A DNA stretch of 64,000 nt from Adiantum capillus-veneris (GCA_014529385.2 CM043967.1:10111501-10175500), one strand, 5' to 3'. Counted from the stretch's first letter, positions 1-12,928 are shown. The notes: generated by a model not told the origin, from the sequence alone. Translations and numbers: made by a program.

Positions 1-3000
1 GCCACTCGTAGATCTCCTATCAACAATGCTACCTGCCCAATTTGCATCAGTATACCCATACAATGCTAATGGTGCATCTGCTGCATAGAACAATGCGTAG
101 TCAAGAGTCCCTTGCACATACCTAAGTGTGCGTCGTACTCCATCCAAATGTGGCTTCCTCGGAAGCTGCATGAACTGACTCTCCAAGCCTACTGTGTAGC
201 TCAAGTCTGGCCTTGTGATAGTCAAGTAGATTAGACTACCCACCATCTTCCTGTACATATTGACATCCTCAACAACATCACCCTTCTCTGCACTCAGCTT
301 TGCATTCACATCCAAGGGAATGGAAATCGGCTTACAATCAGCCATACCATACTTTGACAACATGTCCAAAGCATATTGTCTCTGTGACAGCCATACACCC
401 TCTGGAGTCCTGATCACCTCAATGCCAAGAAAGTAGCGCAACTCGCCCAAATCTTTCATTTCAAACTCCTGTTTGAGAAGACCCTTCACATGGTCAATCT
501 CCATAGCATTGTCACCAACAATAATAAGGTCATCTACATATATGGTAATGACCACAATCCCCACATCACTCTCACGTACATAGAGTGAATGATCAGCATG
601 AGCTCTCCTAAAACCAATACTGACAAGATACTTGGCAATCCTGTCATACCATGCTCTAGAGCCCTGCTTCAAACCATACAAAGCTTTGAGAAGTCTGCAT
701 ACATAATCTGGGTAACCTGGATCGACATAACCAGGTGGCTGATCCATATACACTTCCTCTTGCAACTCACCATTCAAGAAGGCATTCTTTACATCCATTT
801 GATGCATAATCCATCCTCTAGATGCAGCCACTGCTATGACAGCTCTCACAGTCGTCATCTTTGCCACTGGAGCAAAGGTCTCCTCATAGTCTATGCCATA
901 CGTCTGTGCATAACCCTTTGCGACCAGCCTTGCCTTGTGATGCTCAATGTTACCATCAGCCTTATGCTTGGTTTTATACACCCATTTACAGCCAATAGCT
1001 TTCTTGCCACTTGGCAATGGCACCAACTCCCATGTGTCATTTGCTTCCAATGCAGCCATTTCTTCATTCATTGCATCATCCCAATGCACATTTCCAACTG
1101 CATCCTCAAAACATGTGGGCTCCACATCCTGTATCACCTTAGCCATGTAGGCTTGGTGATGCGCTAGATACCCATCATAAGTCAATTTTTGAACTGGATT
1201 TCTGACTCTATTAGATCTGCTCGGTCCTTGGTCACTCCTTTGCCCTCTAGCATCTTCTTGTACTTTCCTTACACCAGGTGTCCTGACAGCCGGAATTCCA
1301 AATTCCTCATCAAGACTTTGTTCAGAACCATCTGAATCCATGTCTACATGTGAAAAACCTGATGATGCATCAACCATAAAGGGAGGTTCATCAACCTTTT
1401 CCTTTCCTTTTCGTGATACATTCCCTGTACCTGTTGGTGGAGTAACCTGCGTATGTAGTCTACCATTCCATGGTTTCTCAACAGAGCCACGAGAAGAGGA
1501 GTCTTGTGGTCCACTCAAAACCTGTGACTGTGGCCTCACATTTTGTACAACCACATCATCTTTTACATTAGCCCCAATAGTGCCATGTGCATTACTGTAC
1601 CAGCTGCTCATCTCATCAAAGACTACATCTCTGCTCACTCGTAATTCTCGTGTAGTAGGATTATAGCACCTGTACCCCTTTTGTTCAAGGGAATATCCCA
1701 CAAGAATACATTTCTCTGCTTTAGGATCCAATTTCCTACGCAACTCATCTGGTACATGCACGTAAGCTATGCAGCCAAACACTTTCAAGTGTGCCAAATC
1801 AGGCTTTGTACCTGTAAACTTTTCCTCAGGTGTTACATCATGCACCGCAGCTGTAGGTGTCCTGTTCATAATGTACACAGCTGTATTTACAGCTTCAGCC
1901 CAGAAATGATGAGGCATGTTCTTCTCATTCATCAATGCACGTGCAACCTCTGCAATGTGCCTGTTTTTCCTTTCTGCGACCCCATTCTACTGTGGAGTAT
2001 ATCTGCATGTAAACTGCCTGTGTATACCATGCATTCGCAGAAAATCTGAAAAATCATTGGAGAAGTACTCTCCCCCTCCATCTGACCTCAATGTCTTGAT
2101 TTGCATATCTGTCTCCTTCTCAATCATGACTTTGAAGTCTTGAAAGTGACCAAACACTTCACTTTTGTTACGCATGAAGTAGACCCATACTTTCCTTGTA
2201 TGGTCATCAATGAAAGAGACATAATACCTGCAACCATGTATACTTGCAGTATCGGTTGGACCCCAAACATCTGTGTGCACCACCTCAAGTGGCCTTTTAC
2301 ATACATTGCGCTCATGTGGAAATGAGCCCTTTGACTGTTTTCCAAACTGGCATGCTGCACACACTTTATGCATACCATCCACCTTGAATTTGGGCAAACC
2401 TTTTACAATCTGTTTTGATTGCATGCTGCGCAATCTCTGCTCATTGACATGGCCAATGCGTTTGTGCCAAATGTCAACATCAGCCACAACACCTGTGCCC
2501 TGTGCAAATAATGCAGCTTTTACCTCAGGCATGTCTACATTCAGCGTAAACATTCTGCCCACACATTTGCCCTCTGTGATCAGCTTACAGCCATTCTGGA
2601 AATCTTCTATATAACAGCCATTTGGATTGAAGCGAACCTGCAAACCCTGCTCAACCATTTGTCCAACAGAAACAATATTCTTTGTAATGTTTGGGACATG
2701 AAGTACATCTGCTAAGTACTTTGATTTCCCACTCTTCGTATTTAGAGGTATGTCCCCTACATGAGCAATGGGGTGAGCTGTGTCATCTCCTGTCTGCACA
2801 TAGCCTGATACATCTGGTTTGCGCATATCTCTAAACCACTCTCCACGAGACGTCATGTGATTAGAGGCACCTGAATCCACATACCAAACATCATCTTGGG
2901 TGGAATTCTCTGCAGTCATTGTATTCATTACATGCTGCATAACAAACATGCGCTCGTTTTTGCTGTCATCTGCATCTCTGCTAGTAGATGCATAGTTGCC

Positions 3001-3903
3001 ATGTTCTCTCTTTCTACTTGATTTTCCCTTTGGACAGTCACGTGACATGTGACCTCTTTCACCACAAGTCCAACATTCTCTACTATCTGGAGTATGTTGC
3101 TGCCTGCTTGATCCTGCACCACGACCTCTTTGACTCCCCCTGCCTTGAGACTGGTTTCCCCTGCCACCTGTATTGTTTTGATTTGATTGACCTTCCAGAA
3201 ATTGGCCCCTGCAACCCCTTGGGCCTCGACCACGACCTCTACCTCTACCTCTGTTGGAGTTAGAATAGAAGGCCTGTTCAGAATTATTTCTGCCATGAGA
3301 AGAAGATGTGTCAAGGTTCTTCTCCTCAAGAATAAGCATAGAAATCAAATCTTGGAACACGGGGATGTCGTCTCTTGTATTCATGGAAGACCTAAAATGT
3401 ACATACTCATCTCCTAGACCATCCAAGCATGCACGGACAATGTCATCGTCTTCCACTGAGACTTTAATAGATCCAAGAGCCTCAATGATACTCTTGATCT
3501 TCAAAGCATAATCATTGATGGAGAGGTTGTTCCTCTTAACCTGATTTAGCTCCGACTTTAGTTGAAGCTTCCTGGCCTTGGTGTTCACCTCGAACACTCT
3601 GCCTAAGTTTTTCCATGCAATGGAGGGGGTTTCAGCATCCTGTAGATAGCCCATCATGCCATCTGTGATGCTCATAGAAAGCCAATACATCACTTTGCTC
3701 TGGCCTTGTTGCCAGTCGCTCAAAGCTTTCCTTTGTTCTGCTGTAGCATTTGCCTCGGGAATCTCTGGTTCCTTTTCATTGTCTCCTTCTACATAGTCCC
3801 AATAACCTTTTCCTTTTAGGAAATTTGTTATTCTGAACTTCCATGCAGGGTAGTTATTTTTCTCAAGCTTCTCAGTAACAATCTGACTGAAACCGTCAGA
3901 CAT
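1..3903 (-). pseudogene. Copia gag-pol polyprotein with one premature TAG
   Basis: Starts at the ATG ending at 3903 and stays open for 638 codons to a TAG at 1987-1989, then remains open in the same frame to the window edge. In order: a UBN2/DUF4219-like gag N-terminus (KNNYPAW), a CCHC zinc knuckle (C277 to C290), retropepsin DSGA (D343), GAG-pre-integrase HxxxH/CxxC, then integrase with HTDVWGP and SDGGGEYF. Beyond the TAG come GVAERKN (the third integrase acidic residue), RT with KGYAQ, and the YVDD catalytic box at 529-540. The stop therefore cuts between the second and third integrase catalytic residues. The codon before it is CAG and family members normally read Gln-Gln here, so a CAG-to-TAG change is likely. 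Probably inactive as a full polyprotein, though gag, protease and most of integrase could still be made. Confidence 0.93.
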
Positions 3904-4137
3904 CTTGAAGCACTAAGACAAAATAGCTGCAATCTGCAAAAACCTGCAAATCTGCTGAACCTGCTATCGTGGTACCTGTAACGCTTTCTACACTCAACGA
4001 GTGTCCACAATCAAGTGTACATACAACCACTGTACTTGTACAGTAAATCTCTGTATACTGCACTTTGGAGACCTGTTCAGAAACTTGCAAACGAAGGGAT
4101 TGTGATGCTCTTGCTCTCTTAGCCTCTCTTGCCTGCA

Positions 4138-4153
4138 CCAAGCTCTGATACCA
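4138..4153 (-). other. Primer binding site, initiator tRNA-Met type
   Basis: The minus strand reads TGGTATCAGAGCTTGG directly after the LTR. This is the standard complement of the 3' end of plant initiator tRNA-Met used to prime copia reverse transcription. Confidence 0.9.
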
Positions 4154-4475
4154 TGTAAAGAATGAGGATGCAAGAGAGCTACACAAGACAAGCACAAAGC
4201 ACACAGAGATGGAAAGCTTCTTCTTCTTCTTCACAGAAAAGAGAGTACAAAATGACTAAGTGCTAAAGCTGAAAAGTAGCACATATGTACATGCGGTCAC
4301 TAAGTGTGAACTCGCTAGAAGCGTACTAGGCTGGCACTATAAGTGTAGTCCAGCTGTAGAATCACTGACAGAGATCCTCCGTGTCGGTCACCTAACGCGC
4401 CAGTGAGTAAATGCCGTAAGCGGCCAAGACCCGTAGTGGATGCCAGCTCAAGGTGTAGAGCTCGACATCTCAACA
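4154..4475 (-). repeat. 5' LTR of the copia element (322 bp)
   Basis: On the minus strand the LTR begins TGTTGAGATG and ends CTTTACA, giving the 5'-TG...CA-3' ends of LTRs. It ends exactly at the primer binding site. The outer boundary at 4475 rests on the TG/CA rule only, because the partner LTR lies beyond the window. The adjacent five bases AGATA (4476-4480) would be the target-site duplicate. Confidence 0.8.
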
Positions 4476-4679
4476 AGATAAAACCTTTAAAATTTTGGAT
4501 TTTGGTTGAAATTTTTTAAGTTTTTACATGATTTTTAGTTACATAACCCAACAGCTAGGGATACAGTAGCTACTTGCACTGCATGTACCTGTGCTTGCAA
4601 AAGCAATCATAAAAACCCAAACGAACATGTCCAAACACTTTAATGAGAGTCTATCTTAAACCCAGATGTACAATTTTTA

Positions 4680-6520
4680 TGAAAAATGGGGTTCTCAAAA
4701 TACTTGCAACAACGTGATATAAGAAGATTTTACTTAGTAAACACCCCGGAGATTCAACACTTCTTGGAACCCATGTATATATTCAAGAATGTTTCTCACA
4801 CCCTTTGGAACCACATTATGGGAAAGAGGGACTTGGGGGTGAGGGAGGATTTGAGGGCCTTGAAACTTCTTCCCACACCAACCACTCCATGTCAAGTCCC
4901 TAATGGAAAGATTGTGCTTCCTAAAACCCCATGGTTCTCACACAAAGACGAGCTTGATTGATTTGTCTCTATTTGCACACCAACAAGATACATGGAATCA
5001 CTAAAGGGAGCTTTCACAAAGGAAAAGAAAGGTGAAAGTGTTCAATTGTGTGGGCTAAAGTTTAATGGTTGACACAAGATGTTATAGGTAATTCTTTAAT
5101 GTTTATTTTATCCCTTATTTAGTTTAGCTCTTAAATTTTGTGTATGACTAAAAAAATATTTGTCTTAATCTTTTGGCATTGTAACTCATTTTGCTCGTGA
5201 GTATGTGTGGATGCAGGGACACGAAAGTGAGGAAAACTATTTTCAAACTTGGCAAGTTAGTAAGGTACATCATATCTCTATTCCATATCATGCACTTAGT
5301 GTACTCTTGTGTCTTATCTTGTATATTTGTAAGCTCCAAATAAATTGAAATAGATGCCACCCCTGCTACTCAAACAGTTGTTGTGGAAACAATGTGTGTC
5401 ATTGAGGATGCATTTCCTTGATTTGTTCTTCTTGTTAGTCAATTCCACCTCCTAGTTCATGTGATTGAGGAGATAGTTATATGTGGAGTCATGTATGCAT
5501 GATGGATGTTCTTTCCAGAGAGTTTTTTAAAACTCTCTGAAAGATTTTGTGCAACCACGGGCCTAGCCAGAGGCAAACATGGCTGAAGGATGCATTGTGC
5601 AAGAGGAATTTGCATATATTTCAAATTATTTGGCTTATATTGATCCCTCTATGGTTGCACATCGTGAGTTGAGGAGGATGCAAGGATGACTTGAGACTTG
5701 CCAAGTGGAAAGGAAAAATTAATTAACATGGACATGGATCTACTCCAAGTGGTCAAAAAAAATCATCCTCAATGCAAAGTCTATCACCATGTGGATGGAC
5801 TTGTGGACAACGGCAAAGGCAGCATGTTTCAAGAGAGGGAAGCATGGAAGCAAGCTCATGGAGGCAAGAGGGCACCCCCGGTTCCTTGACACACATAGTG
5901 GATCCATGGGAGAATGACGGAAGAAAAGGCACACGGAGAGGACATTACCAACAAAGAATGGGAGTATGCATGAGGTTGCATCTGCCAAAGGTAGATTACT
6001 CATATTCCTAAACCATATTATGGTTTTTGCTTGATATTATCTTTGTAATTGATTGTATACTTTTATGTATCCTATAGTATCTTTCTTTTAAAATTTTGAA
6101 CATGCCACATTGTGTCAAACCACCATGGATTGTGGAATCATGGGCAACTTTGACACAGATAGTGATGAGGCCAAACATTGTGGAACTATTGAAAGGACAC
6201 TAAAGATTGGTTTTAGAACTTTTCATACCTTCATCTTTGAGTGCAAGTGGTTTGCAAATGTGTCTACATGGCACGATAACGGGATCTACATGGTGGACTC
6301 TAGTTTTGTGCATCACACAAGGAGGTATGACAACTTAGTTTTGCCACGCAATTATGAGCGAGTGAGTGATTACCAAGATTACCTTTATTTGTTTGTACCA
6401 TAATATCAATGTGACTCACTTTGAACTTCTCTTCTACACCAACCAAAATTTTGGTTTGTAAATCTAGTAGCACCTCGTAGAAGAACCATTTTTGCCTCTA
6501 ATGAAGTGCTTCTTAAGATT
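4680..6520 (+). pseudogene. CACTA (En/Spm) TNP2-type transposase fragment
   Basis: The peptide at 4686-4961 contains EPMYIFKNVSHTLWNHIMGKRD-like sequence, which matches the LDxMHIxKNV segment of TNP2 transposases. The peptide at 6110-6403 has a FECKWFANVS motif characteristic of the DUF4216 domain that follows TNP2. The stretch is broken by many stops. It aligns at nucleotide level, in the opposite orientation, with 26215-28020 through the same succession of blocks, so both derive from one family. No CACTA terminal inverted repeat was seen at either end, so this is an internal fragment with approximate borders. Confidence 0.8.
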
Positions 6521-6610
6521 GACAACCTCAAAGAGTCTTTGTGCCCCATCCAAGTCACTTCCTTGAGTATTGACATTATGTTAGTGCCAGATAGCTATGC
6601 TAAAGATGTT

Positions 6611-6770
6611 CATCACGACGACCCGCTAACATTGGTGCCACTGTCGAGGATAATGATCCTTAGATGGTGAGTGACCTAGCGGGTCGTCATCCATCACAAC
6701 GACCCACTAACTTTGGTGCCGTTGTCGGGGATAATGATCCTTAGATGGTAAGTGACCTAGTGTGTATTTA
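6611..6770 (+). repeat. 81-bp tandem duplication, each copy with an Asp-type primer-site-like sequence
   Basis: CATCACGACGACCCGCTAAC at 6611 recurs with small changes at 6692. Each copy continues into TTGGTGCC(G/A)(T/C)TGTCG(G/A)GGA. The second copy (6714-6731) closely resembles the tRNA-Asp primer binding site of Athila-type gypsy elements (consensus TGGCGCCGTTGCCGGGGA). A 12-bp perfect inverted repeat, GACGACCCGCTA at 6617-6628 and its complement at 6677-6688, brackets the first site. This probably marks the LTR/leader junction of an old gypsy element; its LTR edges could not be defined. Confidence 0.6.
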
Positions 6771-8301
6771 AAGCGTTGTTTCTTGAAGATTTGTCTCTCC
6801 ATTCCATTTATACCTTATGAGTGAAGCAGCTAGACACAAGGTTTAGTGCTTGGAAGAGTCTAGAAGTCAAGGACTAGCTAGATATATTCTTGAGAGGTAA
6901 AGAGGGTTGTGAGTGAGATAGCCAAAGCATTTCATTCTCCAATTTTCTCTATGCTTTCAGAGTGCTATTCTGTTTTTTATTTTGACCTTATTTTGTACCG
7001 TTCTGTTTGTTTTTGTTTCATGTTTCATTTCAGCACTTAGGAGTAGGGTAAGTAGAAACTACCACCATCAAATTTGGACTGAAAGATCAGGGCAAAAATT
7101 GTTCAAAATCATATTTTGGCACAAACAACTTGAAAAGTTGATGGTCAGAGCATCAAAGCTGGTTCAAACTCAAAAATAGCTTGCAAAAAGGGCTAAACAA
7201 GCTCACAACAAACAATTTGAACAACTTCCTTCTAGTTTTGTTGAGAAACATGGATCGTGATCCATGTACCACTGTGACAAATTGATTGGAAGTTGTCACC
7301 CACTACTAAAGCTTTCTCTCAAACACCAGAATCTTGAGTATGAACATAAATAGAATGCTCTAGTACATCCAAAATCAGGAAATTAAACAAATCTGCACAA
7401 AACCTTGGAATTTTAGTAAAATTTGGGAGAATTAAACTTTTGGTGCTCCAAACTCAAAAAGAAGTGAGATTTGGCTTTAAAGGGAATAGAGAACCGGCAA
7501 AACAAAATTCATGACAAAATGCTTCCAAACATGGAGTGCGATCCATGTACCTTTTTTACATTTGGGACTGACATTTGACCGATACATCCCTGATAACTAG
7601 TGGAACAACTTTGCCAAAAGAAATCATTGAACAAATTTAAAAAAAAAGTGGGTCAAAATAGCCAAGCACAAAAACTAGGCAAAAACCGCAGGGCAGACAG
7701 AAAAACTTGCTTTTGAATGAGAAAAAGTTATCAAATTCAAAAAGAAATGGTGGAGTAGACTACTTACACTGTAGGTAATCATCATGCCAAATTTGGTGTT
7801 CAGATCTGATGGAACATGGATCGCGACCATGACCCCCATCAAGAGTTTTGGCTAAGATTTTAGCATTAATACCTGAGACATAGACAATCACTTTTCCCAA
7901 AAGAACCATATGAAAAAAGGTTGTAAAAAGTGATCAAAAGAGTCAAAAATAGAAAATTCTCAAAATGCCACAGCAGATTGTAGAATTCACTTTTGGTGGG
8001 GCAAAACTGATCCAAATTCAAAATTTTCTTGATGAGCAGACTACAAACATCATAAGCTATCAACACACCAAAATTCAAATCCAAAAGTGGTGGAACATGG
8101 ATCATGATCCATGACCCCTGAAGAATTTTTGGGAAAAAACCTATACTAGCCTATAGCAGAGACCATTGTGAACAAAACTCCCCAAAGAAGCATTGTCAAA
8201 AAAATTCAAAAATTGGGTCAAAAGGAAAAAAAAAATTCAAGATGAAAACCCTAAAACAAATTCGTGGATTGACTTTTGATTGAACTAATCAAGTCCAAGC
8301 C
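6771..8301 (+). repeat. Retroelement leader with ~283-bp spaced palindromes (left half)
   Basis: AT-rich, stop-filled sequence following the primer-like site. It contains CATGGATC-NN-GATCCATG-type palindromes at 7249-7266, 7530-7547, 7815-7831 and 8096-8113. The last is perfect over 18 bp (CATGGATCATGATCCATG). Spacings are 281, 285 and 281 bp. Between palindromes, phrases such as 'tcaaaattgggtcaaaa' and 'aaaaccttggaatttt' recur loosely, consistent with a degraded tandem repeat. No open frame of note. The array continues after the inserted element at 15693. Confidence 0.75.
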
Positions 8302-11300
8302 TGTAAGATCCTCAATTTTTGGGTCTCTTTTAAAAATAAGAAAAATAACTTTCAATATCTGTTTTGTCGAATTTTGATTAACAGTATTGGAAAGTCATAA
8401 TTGTGTCAGATGTTATGGTGTGGCGTAGTTTAGCTACAGTTTTCATTAGTTGGTTAGATACTGTTCGGATGGTCAAATTTAATGTAAAAATTGAATGGTA
8501 AGGGGAAGAGTTGACCACCAAAAAGCAAAGGCTTGTTTTAGAAAAGAAAGAATCTTTTTAGAAAAGAGAGAAGGAGCTTAGTTTAGAACTCTTTTCTTGG
8601 AAGCCACCTTCTTCTTAAAGTCTCTAAATCGCGCACCAAAATCTGTGTCCTCACAAAAAAGTAAGCCGCGAGTGTGTCCGAACTTGTCTCTCCTTGCCTC
8701 ACTCTATTCTTAGCTAGTGCTTTTGGCCTTGAGAGCCTATATAAAGACCTCTCTTCTTTCACTTGAGGAGGATAGATACACTCTCAGACGCGGAAGCTCT
8801 CTTGCCTTGATGTCAGGATTACTTATCTATTATACGGAGTGGTGCAAGTTCTTCATCACCATCTCCATAAACTCTTCTCTCTCGTGAAGAAGAAGAAGGA
8901 GGATACTCTCTCTCTCTCTATTTGCTTATTATCTTCTCTGTCATTTCACGGTGTATGCGCTCTCCGGATGTTTTCGTGGCGGATACCTCTACGTAGCTCT
9001 CATCACCGCTCTCTTGCAGCAAAGCAAGAACCCTTTCGACAACCCCTAATTGATTTGGAAGCACGGTGAAAAACCATAAATTCCATAGTCATCATCTCTC
9101 TCTCCCTCCATGTCGTTTTTTTGCGTAGTCACCCTCTTGGTGATAGTTTTTCCGTGTACGAGTGCATGTATGGAATAACCAAGTACATACGAGGTTGTCT
9201 TATGATTGTTTCATCATGTTTTACACGTTGATTTATGCACATGATGTGTTATGGTCACGCACATGCATAAAGAAGTGCTTTTCGTTTCACGTCATAGAAG
9301 CGGTAGGAATAGTCATAAATCACAAACCGTTATGAATCAGCCCGAACCCTTTATACCATAGATAAAACACATCATTTAGAACATTTTCTCTCTTAGGTTT
9401 CATGTGAAAAACACGCAGGAGTTATGAGATATGGTCAAAAAACAGATTGCTGCCCACTACACAACCAGAATTTTTAACTCCAGGCTCCTTGGAGAACTAC
9501 TATATAGATTCACCGGATGGGCAAACCCAATTAACCAATTGAAAAGCTTGATAAAACTTGATGATAAATGAATTTAGATGTCCATTATCACTTTGGGAAT
9601 GCGAGTTATTAATCACTCTATTATCAATTTTACCTACACGCGTAGGAGTGCTATCAAAGGGGGATACCATATGACGTCGTGAGTTAACCGAGCCGTTTTG
9701 ATATGTTTTATGATTTGTTTTGGTGAGTTGATTTCAAGTATTAGATGGCCCTAAACTTACATGAGAGTGTATGGTTAAACATTCCGAACCGCAAAGGCAG
9801 ATATGAATAAAGTGACTTTATTTTGGGGTTACCGTTTATTGTGTGAGTATCATATGGTCAAAGTGAAATGATGGAGTGATATTCTACATTATAGATCTGA
9901 AACTGATGCATTGTTTTGGGGTCAAACACTTTCATTTGCATGTTTTGCATGCTCCCGAAAATGTCAGAAAGTTGTTCTTGCACATGTGTGAAGTTATGGT
10001 TTATGGTTTACCTAAAGGTCGGAGTTGTTTTGCATCATGTTTATGGTGTTGGAATGTTATCATATGATGTATGAAAACTCATGGATTGATGTGGATTCCT
10101 CATATGCATGGTTATGATTGCTTTCCACCTTTCTAGGTCAAAACTAGCTCTATGTGCTAGAGTGGTGAAGTGCAGATGTGATGCATCAACTTGCATGGTT
10201 GGATGTTGTCAAAATTGGATTTTTATATCATGATTAGTCGCTGGTTGGATTCTTTTTATGCATGAAATAATCACATCTTAAGGGTCACATGTGTGTAGAC
10301 TCTGATCGATTGCAAGGGATATGTCAAACTCCAAGTGTGGGAGTTGGTTTGGTGTGATTATGATTTATGGTTAAGGGCTGAAATTCCCTCATGGACTATG
10401 GTTGATACTTTATGGTGGAAGCCGGTGTGGCTTATGGGGTTTTTTTTTCTGGATTGAGTTACGCTGCCGAAATTCTTGCAGCCATGTTATGTTCTAAAGT
10501 AGTTATGCAGGATTGGTCATGCCTGACCCAAGTAGGGTGGAGAGCTCAACCGTGTGATGTGATTGGATTATGGTTTATGGTTTATCGGTTATGGGTTTTG
10601 GATTGGATCATGAAGTGATTAAGATGGTTTATGGTAGACGTGTAAGAGTAGAGACCCTATACATTCTAACTGTTTGGAAAAGGAATTGTTTGTGCATCTG
10701 GGAAGTGCTATTGTGATTGGATTCATGTGTTATGTTTCTCATGCAGCGTCGCTACAAGACTAGGATCACCTACATTGCTTAGCCTTAGACTAAAGGGTCG
10801 TTGACCTAGGGCTTTGCTAGATCGGGGGTGTTACCTAGGTCTTCTTCTTTTTGTTAGGCTCATCTTTACGGTTAGTGCATCGGGGGTTGAATGACCTACA
10901 CTGCTAATGCGTCGGGGATCTTGCCTTGGCTTTGCCTAAATAGCCGGTGTTGGCCATCGAAGAGGCGGGGGGCCTAAACTAGTATGGTTGGTGTTGATAC
11001 CCTACCAACTGCTGGTATTTGGGATCCTTTCAGAGCTTGGGTTCATGGAGGGAGGCGAAGCGGCTTCACCTATGTCTAGCTCAACTAGGATGGAGGTGTT
11101 CTGGCTCGCTCCCAACGAAGTAAAATTCTCTATGTCCGTAGTAGAGCAGAAGTGGATGGGTGGACCGATCGATCCCTACACAGGGTCCGGTGCTCTGCTA
11201 GTTATTTTGTCATAAACTTTTTTTGATGTTATGGTATACCAAGATTTTGTCATTGCATTAATAGATGGTTGCTTGTTCCATTTAGATGGGCATTTCAAGA

Positions 11301-11646
11301 TTCTCTATTGTCAATTTCTCATGTCTCTGTGCACTCTATTTCACCCTCCACTATATTCTTACTCTCTCTCTTCCTGCAACGCGGTGTACACATATATTCA
11401 CCCTCCACAATGTTATATTTTTTCTTAAGTACGCTTTCATTCATGACACCCATTCAGGGGTAGCACTAGTCGCTAGGTACCTCTGCATACAGTCCGCCGG
11501 CTCATGGCCTAAACTCCGTGCTTGGTCGAGCGTTGAGAACTCCTCCCCTATGCAAATGCTTCTGCAAGGCTGATGTATATTGGAAATTGTATAAAAGTGG
11601 AAATTGTATATTCTGTGCTTAGACCCCTAGGGAGGGGTATCTCTCA
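8302..11646 (+). repeat. 5' LTR of giant-LTR element (3,345 bp)
   Basis: Begins TGTAAGATCCTC and ends GGGGTATCTCTCA two bases before the primer site. It contains a TATA box at 8738-8746 within CTTGAGAGCCTATATAAAGACC. Only short CT runs occur (about 8903-8921 and 9095) where the 3' LTR has long microsatellites. A 75-codon frame at 10988-11215 is present in both LTRs but has no recognisable domain. Compared with the 3' LTR it also has some extra bases around 10560-10670. Confidence 0.93.
8738..8746 (+). promoter_or_regulatory. TATA box of the 5' giant LTR
   Basis: TATATAAAG within a block shared by three LTRs in the window (also 12698-12706 and 18251-18259). Conservation across copies and position within the first 500 bp of the LTR suggest this is the core promoter of the retroelement transcript. 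Confidence 0.65.
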
Positions 11647-12236
11647 CCTGGTATCAGAGCCAATGCTTAAGGTTATAGGGAGAGCCTAAAGCCTGATACT
11701 AGTCGGGTTAGTTATGCATCATGCACGCATTCATGCATGCTATTTGAGAAAGGATATTGTATTCATGATGCATCTATAAGTGACATTGGTTGGTGGCACT
11801 TGTTGGACTTGTCTTCTTGATTGGAACTGTTTGGTTTGAGTTTTGGTAAAGTGATTGGAGTGTTCAATAAGTGTATCAAGAATTTTATTTGAATGCTTGT
11901 TTTAGTAATGACCTTTGCGGGTGACTTCTAACATCTCGTACCTAAATTCGCCTTTCAATGTGGTGTAATGACTACCCATTCCTTAGAAACTTATGGTAAA
12001 AAAAATTCCCTCCCGCCCAATGCGGGAAGATTAATATAATATATTGTTGATAAGATTTAAATTTGACATGATGCAGAAATAGATCATGCCTCCTAGAGGA
12101 AATGGAGTTCCTGCTAATGCCAAGGATTGAGAAATAGGATAGTCAATTTAGCATATATCTATAGAAGGTTTTAGACTTACTCAATTGTTATCCATGTCGA
12201 GGTGAGGACACCTCGAATTTTTAAAGTGTGGGAGGA
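11647..12236 (+). other. Vestigial interior: primer site, 14-codon gag stub, pol tail and polypurine tract
   Basis: TGGTATCAGAGC at 11649-11660 is an initiator tRNA-Met primer site. ATG at 12086 opens MPPRGNGVPANAKD and stops at TGA 12128, resembling a gag start cut off almost at once. From about 12180 the sequence GGTGAGGACACCTCGAATTT and the purine-rich AAAGTGTGGGAGGATG match the end of pol and polypurine tract of the chromovirus at 17720-17758. The layout indicates that nearly all of gag-pol was removed by internal deletion while the cis signals for reverse transcription were kept. Confidence 0.85.
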
Positions 12237-12697
12237 TGTAAGATCCTCAATTCTTGGGTCTCTTTTAAAAATAAAAAAATAACTTTCAATATCTATTTTG
12301 TCAAATTTGGATTGACAGTATTGGAAAGTCATAATTATGTCGGATGTTATGGTGTGGCGTAGTTTAGCTACAGTTTTCATTATTTGGTTAGATATTGTTC
12401 GAATGGTTAAATTTAATGTAAAAATTGAATGGTAAGGGGAAGAGTTGACCACCAAAAAGCAAAGGCTTGTTTTTAGGAAAGAAAGAGTCTTTTTAGAAAA
12501 GAGAGGAGGAGCTTAGTTTAGAACTCTTTTCTTGGAAGCCAATCTTCTTCTTAAAGTCTCTAAATCACGCATCGAAATCTGTGTCCTCACCAAAAAAAAA
12601 AAACTTTAAAAAAAAATTATAGTAAGCTGCGAACGTGCCGAACTTGTCTCTCCTTGCCTCACTCTATTCTTAGCTAGTGCTTTTGCCCTTGAGAGCC

Positions 12698-12706
12698 TAT
12701 ATAAAG
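12698..12706 (+). promoter_or_regulatory. TATA box of the 3' giant LTR
   Basis: TATATAAAG in the same conserved context as in the 5' LTR. In this position it could drive transcripts reading out into flanking DNA. Confidence 0.6.
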
Positions 12707-12863
12707 ACCTCTCTTCTTTCACTTGAGGAGGATAGATACACTCTTAGACGCGAGCTCTCTTGCCTTGACGTCAGGATTACTTATCTATTATACGGAGTGG
12801 TGCAAGTTCTTCATCACCATCTCCATAAACTCTTCTCTCTCGTGAAGAAGAAGAAGAAGAAGG

Positions 12864-12866
<3 letters not shown>

Positions 12867-12926
<60 letters not shown>
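12867..12926 (+). repeat. (CT)n microsatellite, ~60 bp
   Basis: Uninterrupted CT repeat in the 3' LTR; the matching place in the 5' LTR (about 8903-8921) has under 20 bp. Confidence 0.95.

Positions 12927-12928
<2 letters not shown>

Larger units (their letters stand above)
1..4475 (-). mobile_element. Ty1/copia LTR retrotransposon, 5' LTR to RNase H start (cut by window edge)
   Basis: Read on the minus strand, this is the 5' LTR, primer binding site, gag, protease, integrase and reverse transcriptase of a copia element, in the usual copia order (integrase before RT). The polyprotein frame runs off the left edge at a DRRSTSG motif, which in copia elements lies at the start of the RNase H domain. 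The 3' LTR and far target-site duplicate are therefore outside the window. The region is well preserved compared with the other elements here: one in-frame stop in 3.9 kb. This suggests one of the younger insertions, although age cannot be measured without the second LTR. Confidence 0.93.

Noticed and set aside
589-1167. Plus-strand ORFs over 589-2614
   Set aside because: Antisense shadows of the minus-strand copia pol frame, which has all the domain motifs.
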